From Bacillota bacterium (GTDB taxonomy: Bacteria > Bacillota > Negativicutes > Sporomusales > Sporomusaceae), in assembly GCA_023388195.1 (NCBI GenBank), contig JAEWGR010000063.1, positions 1 through 39,478 of the forward strand: a stretch of DNA of 39,478 bases, given 5' to 3'. A program made the position numbers and the translations under genes. Positions 32,994 to 38,502 of the stretch are shown one piece after another (positions within the stretch are counted from its first letter, which is position 1; every line of letters begins with the position of its first letter). Below the pieces are notes generated by a model that was not told the origin of the DNA, did not search any database, and worked only from the letters and a program-made list of their open reading frames with translations.

Positions 32994-33818
32994 TCAAAAA
33001 TCAGTCGGCGGCTGTATTAAAAAACGTTCTACCATTTCTGAAATAACGATATCTGGCTTAATTTGATTGAGCAGCTCATAATCCATGCAGGCTGTATGGA
33101 ATAAATAAATTTTACTAAAGCTTTCCATGAGAAATGGTAATAAGAATTCAATAAATGAATCATGAAAAACTACTGCAGTCGGTAAACTGGCATTTTTGTT
33201 TAAGGCAATCTGTATTTTGCCAGAATTGATCAGCTGATTATCGTAGATTATCTGAGCCCGGGGCTGCTTTACCTTGCCCCAGGCGAAAATAGAGGTTCGG
33301 GGAGGAGTTAATTTGTTGCCTAAATCCTGAGATGTTTCCTCATCTACAAAACCGATGTCTTCCCAAGTTAGTATTGGAATATTAAAGTCTTTTTTGATAA
33401 TGTTCATCAGATACTCATAAGCGATAAAACCGCCGATACCATTCCAGTGAGTATTCCCGGTGGGATATAGCTGATACTCGGCTTTATAAAGCTTTAGGAT
33501 GTCAACTGGAAAATATAGCGGTAAATGCATCGGCTTGCAGGCATTTATTAACTGATAAACCAATCTAGCTTCACTCATTATGTAGTCATCAGGTAAATAT
33601 TCCGGATAGATACTCTCTTTATTAGGAGCAATCAGAAAATAATATTTAATCCCCCTATGCCGGAGAATAGCATCTCTGGCTTCTAGGGTTCGCAGCCATT
33701 TTCTAAGTTCAAATTCTGTTAATTTTAAAGTGCCGTTATTTTGTTCCACAACACGGTTTGTATCATTCTGCAAAAAGAGCCAATCATTCTTTCCAATTAA
33801 TACTTTTATATCACTCAT
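32994..33818 (-). CDS. AlgX/AlgJ-like SGNH-type acetyltransferase homologue
   Basis: A 274-residue protein of the AlgX/AlgJ/AlgV group, which O-acetylates polysaccharides. It shows GKNDWLFLQND at the start, FLIAPNKESIYPEYLP, GNTHWNGIGGFIAYEYL, and a Ser in VVFHDSFIEFLLP. In enzymes of this group the His segment usually reads DTHW, whose Asp is part of the catalytic set. Here it is Asn (NTHW). There is no signal peptide, so it would act in the cytoplasm unless exported by another route. ATG 33818 follows GGAG at eight bases; an upstream TTG is too near it. Whether it is active is open. Confidence 0.78.
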   Translation of the reverse strand: MSDIKVLIGKNDWLFLQNDTNRVVEQNNGTLKLTEFELRKWLRTLEARDAILRHRGIKYYFLIAPNKESIYPEYLPDDYIMSEARLVYQLINACKPMHLPLYFPVDILKLYKAEYQLYPTGNTHWNGIGGFIAYEYLMNIIKKDFNIPILTWEDIGFVDEETSQDLGNKLTPPRTSIFAWGKVKQPRAQIIYDNQLINSGKIQIALNKNASLPTAVVFHDSFIEFLLPFLMESFSKIYLFHTACMDYELLNQIKPDIVISEMVERFLIQPPTDF

Positions 33819-33908
33819 TTTCAATGCTCCTTTTTATCTGGACTATCCAACATGAGCCCGTGGTCACTAATACAAAATAATGAGACTGGCCGTGCTTTTT
33901 TCATCTAT

Positions 33909-33935
33909 AATTCTATGTTCGAACAGTAAGACCGT
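33909..33935 (-). promoter_or_regulatory. Possible sigma-K-like promoter ahead of the AlgX-like gene
   Basis: AC, 16 bases, CATAGAATT: one mismatch in the -10. It would give a leader of about 85 bases. Part of the divergent 248-base gap 33819-34066, which is AT-rich and has no other clear features apart from the plus-strand site below. Confidence 0.3.
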
Positions 33936-33991
33936 GCAGCAAAGCCGGCTCCCTATACTAAATAATGGCGATATAATTCACTTTGCTAAGA

Positions 33992-34019
33992 ACCTTTGGC
34001 GTCATTCTTACATACTATT
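33992..34019 (+). promoter_or_regulatory. Possible sigma-K-like promoter ahead of the methyltransferase gene
   Basis: AC, 17 bases, CATACTATT: one mismatch to CATANNNTA. It would give a leader of about 40 bases to the ATG at 34067. Confidence 0.35.
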
Positions 34020-34066
34020 AATCACGTTGGCGTACATTATTATAGTATTAAGGAGAGTAATTAAGA

Positions 34067-35038
34067 ATGACAATAATAAAAAAGAAATTGACCACAGATA
34101 TGATTCTCAGAAATGTTAACACTATAACGCAAAAATACCCTGGATTTAACCAGGTTATTTTGAGCGATATGTATACCGCACCCCATTTCAGCGGACTGTT
34201 TATTAATTGCTCACAAGAGCGTGTAGATGTTCTGAAACTATATGACTTTTCACAAACAATATTTATTTACGCCTGTGAGCAGGATGATATCGGTCTGCCA
34301 TTCGTTGAATTCATTATCGATCAGGGCGGTATCTTTGAGCCCATATTCTGCGCTGAGCCATCTAATTATGCAAATACAAACTCTATCGCACGGGCAGTAT
34401 TAGAAAAAGAATTCATCTATCAAACTGCCCATGGATTTGCTAAATGGGACTTTGGCTATGGTGATTTTGCCAACATAACGCAGGTTTTAGAACTTACCCG
34501 GGCAGTTGCGGGGGATTTTGTTGAGATCGGTTGCTTTAACGGCAGTAGCTCAGGTGTTGCCATGCAATATCTCTATGATGCGAATATTAATAGAAAGTGC
34601 TATTTTTTTGATGTTTTTGACGGCTTTGTCTATGAAAACGCCCAAACCAGCCCAGACCGGATATGGCTGGGCACTCACCAAACCCATGGTATCGACGCTG
34701 TAAAGAGCCGGCTCAGTAGATTTCATGCCCCAGAGCGAGGGCTATCTGTTAATGTTGAGAAGCTTAATATAATTACCGATGAAATGCCAAACGCTATAGA
34801 AAAAATAGCGGTTGCCAACATTGATGTTGACATGTATGAGGCCGTATTAAGTTCTTTAGTCAGGTTGGCACCACTTATAGTAAAATCAGGCATTATAATT
34901 GTTGAGGACCCCGGGCATACACCAGGATTAATAGGTGCCCGCGTTGCATTAGAACGATTCTTGCGAAATAACCACAATTTTATGCCTATTTACATGGAAT
35001 CAGGCCAGACATTATTAATTAATCATCTAACAGAATGA
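34067..35038 (+). CDS. TylF/MycF-like sugar O-methyltransferase
   Basis: A 323-residue protein with a class I SAM-dependent methyltransferase in its C-terminal two thirds: GDFVEIGCFNGSSSGVAM (motif I), YFFDVFDGFVYE, and the metal-binding ANIDVDMYEAVLSSL with EDPGHTPGL. This is the pattern of macrocin O-methyltransferase TylF and MycF, which methylate hydroxyls of deoxysugars such as rhamnose-like units with Mg2+. The first ~130 residues are not part of the TylF core and have no family I know; they might bind the acceptor. It is transcribed on its own, opposite to both neighbours. GGAG lies 12 bases upstream of the ATG. Confidence 0.85.
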   Translation: MTIIKKKLTTDMILRNVNTITQKYPGFNQVILSDMYTAPHFSGLFINCSQERVDVLKLYDFSQTIFIYACEQDDIGLPFVEFIIDQGGIFEPIFCAEPSNYANTNSIARAVLEKEFIYQTAHGFAKWDFGYGDFANITQVLELTRAVAGDFVEIGCFNGSSSGVAMQYLYDANINRKCYFFDVFDGFVYENAQTSPDRIWLGTHQTHGIDAVKSRLSRFHAPERGLSVNVEKLNIITDEMPNAIEKIAVANIDVDMYEAVLSSLVRLAPLIVKSGIIIVEDPGHTPGLIGARVALERFLRNNHNFMPIYMESGQTLLINHLTE

Positions 35039-35067
35039 AAGTATGAACTTCTATACGTGCTACGAAT

Positions 35068-35110
35068 AAAAAACAAGCAGCTACCGGCATCTATTATCCG
35101 GTAGCTGCTT
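35068..35110. terminator. Bidirectional terminator between the methyltransferase and fucose-synthase genes
   Basis: A 13-bp perfect stem AAGCAGCTACCGG / CCGGTAGCTGCTT with a 10-base loop. The minus strand has a strong T tail (TTGTTTTTT) and the plus strand a weaker one, so it serves both convergent genes. Confidence 0.9.
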
Positions 35111-35125
35111 TACCTTTTCCTGCTG

Positions 35126-36067
35126 TTAATCTGAATACAAACTCTTGTTTTTGCAAAACCACTCATATGTTTTAGTAATACCCTCTTGTAAAGAAGTTTT
35201 AGCTGTCCACCCCATGTTTGCCAGCTTGCTAACATCCAATAATTTGACTGGTGTACCGTCCGGTTTACTTTGATCATAGACAACCTGGCCGGAAAAACCA
35301 GTTATATGGGCAATCAGTTTCGCTAAGCCGGTAATGGAAACATCTGTGCCTGTACCGATATTTATAATATCGCCTTGGTCATAGTTATTCATTAAAAACA
35401 CACAGGCATCGGCTAAATCATCTACATATAAAAATTCCCGTCGCGGATTACCACTTCCCCATACAGTTACTACTTCTTGCCTGCTCTGAGCAGCTTCATG
35501 AAATTTACGAATTAATGCGGGTAACACATGAGATGTCAGTAGATCGAAATTGTCATTTATACCATATAGATTAGTTGGCATAACTGCAATAAAATTACTG
35601 CCATACTGCTGCCGATAAGCCTGGCACATTTTGATGCCGGCTATTTTAGCTATTGCATAGGGCTCATTTGTTGGTTCCAGTTCCCCTGTTAGCAGATATT
35701 CTTCTTTCATTGGCTGTGATGAAAACTTAGGATAAATGCACGAACTGCCTAAAAACAATAACTTTCTCACATTAAATTTATGTGCAGCATGGATTATATT
35801 AGCCGCAATTAGCAGATTGTCATAAATAAACTCTGCTGGCTGTGTAGCATTAGCATATATCCCGCCAACTTTGGCCGCTGCTAAAAAAACATACTCCGGC
35901 TTTTCTGCTGCGAAAAAGCTTTCTACCGCCAAATAATTTCGCAAGTCCATATCTTTGCTGGTTTTTTCCAAAATATTTTCATATTTGTCTGCATGCAATT
36001 TTCTTACAATTGCTGATCCGACTAACCCACCACTACCAGCTATATATATTTTTGATTTCTTCTCCAT
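35126..36067 (-). CDS. fcl: GDP-L-fucose synthase-type epimerase/reductase
   Basis: A 313-residue extended short-chain dehydrogenase. IYIAGSGGLVGSAIVRKL, MDLRNY, YVFLAAAKVGGIYAN, FLGSSCIYPK, EPYAIAKIAGIKMCQAY (catalytic Tyr and Lys) and MPTNLYGINDNFD are diagnostic of GDP-4-keto-6-deoxymannose 3,5-epimerase/4-reductase. The expected partner GDP-mannose 4,6-dehydratase (gmd) is not in the window. It has a GGAGGAGA start and shares a bidirectional terminator with the methyltransferase gene. GDP-6-deoxy-altro- or -talose-type variants exist, so the exact sugar is not certain. Confidence 0.9.
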   Translation of the reverse strand: MEKKSKIYIAGSGGLVGSAIVRKLHADKYENILEKTSKDMDLRNYLAVESFFAAEKPEYVFLAAAKVGGIYANATQPAEFIYDNLLIAANIIHAAHKFNVRKLLFLGSSCIYPKFSSQPMKEEYLLTGELEPTNEPYAIAKIAGIKMCQAYRQQYGSNFIAVMPTNLYGINDNFDLLTSHVLPALIRKFHEAAQSRQEVVTVWGSGNPRREFLYVDDLADACVFLMNNYDQGDIINIGTGTDVSITGLAKLIAHITGFSGQVVYDQSKPDGTPVKLLDVSKLANMGWTAKTSLQEGITKTYEWFCKNKSLYSD

Positions 36068-36167
36068 CTATTGATCTCCTCCGACCAATCTTCACTTAAA
36101 AGTACATGACTTTCACTTTGTACAAATGATACCATCCGGCATTAGCCTCTACTCCACTTATTCATGC

Positions 36168-36193
36168 TATTTTATGCCTTAATTCAAATTAGT
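36168..36193 (-). promoter_or_regulatory. Weak sigma-K-like site ahead of fcl
   Basis: CATAAAATA is an exact -10 match, but the nearest AC lies 15 bases upstream rather than 16-17. It is about 100 bases before the fcl start. Confidence 0.25.
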
Positions 36194-36268
36194 TGCCAAA
36201 AAAATTCCTTTTTATCATCAATTTATATCTGAGAAAATTTGTAATCCAAATGACCAGTTAACAAGAGA

Positions 36269-36296
36269 ACCGTCAAGCAGGGCTGCTCATAGTATA
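36269..36296 (+). promoter_or_regulatory. Sigma-K-like promoter for the BclB-like collagen gene
   Basis: AC, 17 bases, CATAGTATA, an exact match to the AC-N16-17-CATANNNTA consensus of sigma-K, about 43 bases before the ATG at 36339. The overlapping TATAAT could also be read by sigma-A, but no -35 fits. Confidence 0.6.
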
Positions 36297-36338
36297 ATTA
36301 TGAAGCCTTTTTATTCCATATAAGGGAAGGAGAATATT

Positions 36339-37343
36339 ATGGATCAGTTCAAAGATGCAGCTACAAATACCTCTGAAGAAGCCAAAGAATATAAAAAGAA
36401 ACACTATTCCCACCCCAATTACTATCATTACAGTGACCAGAATTTGAGTCAATCAACAGATATACAGGCAAGCCCACAGGATAAACTACCTGGATCTAAT
36501 AATAATCAAGCCCGTCATTACCACCATCATTATTCAGATTCATCAGATGACTATAGACCAAAAGAACGTGGATACCCACCGAAAGTATCTACTGATATTA
36601 CTAGACCCGCAAAACCTGCTTACGGTACCGGCACCACTGGCATTACCAGTGCAACTGGCTCTACTGGAGTCACTGGTACTCCCGGTACTACTGGATCTGC
36701 CGGTTCTACTGGTGCTACTGGCGCCGCTGGTACTCCCGGTACTACTGGACCTGCCGGCTCTACTGGTGCTACTGGTGCTACTGGTGCCGCTGGCGTCACC
36801 GGAGCCAACGGCGCTGGGGCTTATATTCCGTTTGCATCAGGTATTCCAATTATATTATCTACTGATTTGAGTGGAGCAACCGATACAGTAAGCCTTATTG
36901 GGTTTGGAAATTCTGTGAGCGAAGTTAGCCTTATTGGCGGGGCAATTGATATTGCAGGTACAAACATAGGTGAACTTCTTAATTATGCGTTTTCCGTTTC
37001 CCGCGACGGAACAATTACATCAATCGCTGCTTATTTCAGTACTGCAGCAGATTTATCCCTGATCGGATCAACAGTCACAATTACAGCGCAACTATACCGT
37101 TCTGCACCACCCCCTAATAATATCTTTACTCCAATTCCAGGTGCTAACATAACCTTAACTCCTCCCCTCAATGATACAGCATTAGTGGGAACAATCAGCG
37201 ACGGCGCAGTCACGCTGTTAGTACCTGTGCCAGTAACCACACGAACTCGCTTGTTGATGGTATTTTCTGCAGAAGTTACCATGGGAACTGCTATTGCCAG
37301 TACAGTTATTGGCTATGCAAGTGCAGGGGTCACCATTAGTTGA
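36339..37343 (+). CDS. BclB-like collagen-repeat spore surface protein
   Basis: A 334-residue protein in three parts. Residues 1-95 are hydrophilic and rich in Tyr/His (HYSHPNYYHYSDQ, RHYHHHYSDSSDDY). Residues 98-158 are a collagen tract of Gly-X-Y triplets, mostly with Thr at Y (GSTGVTGTPGTTG) and one Gly-to-Ser break at residue 104. Residues about 159-334 (GAYIPFASGIPIILSTDLSG, SLIGFGNSVSEVSLIGG, VIGYASAGVTIS) match the C-terminal domain of exosporium proteins of the BclB type. Threonines of such tracts are O-glycosylated in Bacillus. A sigma-K-like promoter and GGAAGGAG precede it, so late sporulation expression is likely. No export signal is seen, which is normal for mother-cell spore-coat proteins. 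Confidence 0.92.
   Translation: MDQFKDAATNTSEEAKEYKKKHYSHPNYYHYSDQNLSQSTDIQASPQDKLPGSNNNQARHYHHHYSDSSDDYRPKERGYPPKVSTDITRPAKPAYGTGTTGITSATGSTGVTGTPGTTGSAGSTGATGAAGTPGTTGPAGSTGATGATGAAGVTGANGAGAYIPFASGIPIILSTDLSGATDTVSLIGFGNSVSEVSLIGGAIDIAGTNIGELLNYAFSVSRDGTITSIAAYFSTAADLSLIGSTVTITAQLYRSAPPPNNIFTPIPGANITLTPPLNDTALVGTISDGAVTLLVPVPVTTRTRLLMVFSAEVTMGTAIASTVIGYASAGVTIS
36675..36782 (+). repeat. Tandem 54-base duplication in the collagen tract
   Basis: Residues 113-130 and 131-148 repeat the unit GTPGTTGxAGSTGATGAx, encoded by two nearly identical 54-base copies (36675-36728 and 36729-36782). This shows recent growth of the tract by in-register duplication. Confidence 0.85.
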
Positions 37344-37358
37344 TGATTATTATAAAAA

Positions 37359-37401
37359 ATTGCAAGAACATGCGTGGTTTAACAATACGCAATCTTGCAA
37401 T
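37359..37401 (+). other. Hairpin between the two collagen-family genes
   Basis: ATTGCAAGA (37359-37367) pairs with TCTTGCAAT (37393-37401), with an inner stem TGCGT/ACGCA. No T tract follows, so it is more likely an intercistronic RNA structure than a terminator. It lies 16 bases after one stop codon and 32 before the next ATG. Confidence 0.6.
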
Positions 37402-37432
37402 CCACTAAGTGGACCTAAGGGAGGAGGACATT

Positions 37433-38353
37433 ATGAAGCAAGAAAACTATAATGAAAATAGCCCTGAAGAATTATCAAAGAAGAAAAGCGATGCAGTTCA
37501 GCTTATAAGTGCAGTTCTTCGCAGTTTAATTAACAACCCACGAATTCTTGAAGATAGAACTACAGGCGCTAACGAGATTACTAATAATGGTGAACCTATA
37601 GGTACTTCGATGAATACCGGATCTAAGGGCGCTACGGAGAATGCTGTCGATACCAGGTCCGCAGACACTACAGCAGTTGTTAGCAATACTGAACCTATTG
37701 AGACCTCCGCAGACCCTGAACCTATCGGCTCTGCTAACGCTACAGCAGACACTGGCAATACTGGACTTATTAATATAATCAAAGTTACTGGTGATATCGA
37801 ATTAATAGGCGCTATGGCGGTTACTCATGATACCGGGCATAAGGAAATTACAGCAGACACTGGGCCTATTGAAATCACCAAATTTACTGGTGATACCGGC
37901 TCTAAAGGCGTTCCAGGGGGTACTTGTAGCGCCAGACCCACTGTTGAAAGTCTTCTTGGCTATGGCTATATTTATTTTCTCGCTCCTGCAATTTTTACAG
38001 TGAATCCTGGATCAGATATTCCATTTACAAATGAAGGACCTTTATTAAGCATGACTCATCCTACACCATTTATTGTTGCTATTAAAGTTACGGGCGATTA
38101 CTTAATTAAATATGCTGTCTATTTAAATTTTGTAGCAACCGCAAGTATTGCCCTAACAGTTAATGGAATAGTTAATCCTGCAACACAAGTATCATCAGTT
38201 ATTCCTACTGGCACACTCTCAAGCGAAGCAATTGTGACACTTAACGCTGGAGATATAGTTACCTTGCGTAATACGGGTGTAAGACCAATTAGATTAATAC
38301 TTAGTCCAAATATCGGTTCGCAACTGAATCTAGTTAAACTCACGTGCCGCTAA
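37433..38353 (+). CDS. Spore-surface-type protein with a decayed collagen tract and jelly-roll-like C-terminus
   Basis: A 306-residue protein starting at ATG 37433 behind GGGAGGAGG; the in-frame ATG upstream is not needed. Residues 1-43 are charged and helical (SKKKSDAVQLISAVLRSLI). Residues 44-163 are 40 triplets in which only 15 of the 40 Gly positions are still Gly, yet the Thr-rich third position and the register persist. Residues about 168-306 (YIYFLAPAIFTVNPGSDIPFTNEGPLLS, IKVTGDYLIKYAVYLNFVATA, TLNAGDIVTLRNTG) look like a BclA/C1q-type beta jelly roll. It probably shares the transcript of the BclB-like gene and ends at a hairpin. No frameshift or stop is present, so it seems to be expressed. 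Confidence 0.85.
   Translation: MKQENYNENSPEELSKKKSDAVQLISAVLRSLINNPRILEDRTTGANEITNNGEPIGTSMNTGSKGATENAVDTRSADTTAVVSNTEPIETSADPEPIGSANATADTGNTGLINIIKVTGDIELIGAMAVTHDTGHKEITADTGPIEITKFTGDTGSKGVPGGTCSARPTVESLLGYGYIYFLAPAIFTVNPGSDIPFTNEGPLLSMTHPTPFIVAIKVTGDYLIKYAVYLNFVATASIALTVNGIVNPATQVSSVIPTGTLSSEAIVTLNAGDIVTLRNTGVRPIRLILSPNIGSQLNLVKLTCR
37562..37921 (+). repeat. Degenerate collagen triplet tract
   Basis: Forty consecutive codon triplets. At the Gly position I count 15 Gly, 9 Glu, 5 Ala, 3 Asn, 2 Lys and one each of Asp, Arg, Ser, Val, Met and His. Seventeen of the 25 replacements (Glu, Asn, Lys, Asp, Arg-AGG, Ser-AGC) need only G-to-A changes in GGN codons. No insertion or deletion breaks the triplet phase. 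Confidence 0.8.
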
Positions 38354-38359
38354 ATGTAG

Positions 38360-38393
38360 AATGATCCTCGTCTTATGGGCGGGGATCATTTTA
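38360..38393 (+). terminator. Terminator after the second collagen-family gene
   Basis: Stem AATGATCCTCG / CGGGGATCATT (11 bp with one mismatch, 9-base loop), ending in ATTTTAC, 7 bases past the stop codon. Confidence 0.7.
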
Positions 38394-38484
38394 CATAATA
38401 GCAAATATAAATCACTCCGAATATATTATTAAGTATACCAATATATTCCTTTAATAATTTCCTATGCATCTTCTATGTCAAATT

Positions 38485-38502
38485 AAGGAGGGAACTATTC
38501 TG
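38485..38502 (+). promoter_or_regulatory. Shine-Dalgarno sequence pointing to a CTG start codon
   Basis: AAGGAGGG (38485-38492), seven bases, then CTG (38500-38502) followed by AGT ACA GTA. No ATG, GTG or TTG lies at a suitable distance. The in-frame ATG at 38464 lies before this site and lacks one of its own. Confidence 0.6.

Noticed and set aside
31300..36300. Recently acquired genomic island
   Set aside because: This part is visibly more AT-rich than the left half and carries rare gene types, but there are no integrase, transposase, tRNA or direct-repeat borders. Base composition alone is not enough.
37359..37401. Terminator between the two collagen-family genes
   Set aside because: The hairpin is good but no T tract follows. 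Co-transcription of the two genes seems more likely.
37433..38353. Pseudogene status for the second collagen-family gene
   Set aside because: Glycines are lost, but there is no stop or frameshift, the ribosome binding site is strong, and the C-terminal domain looks intact.
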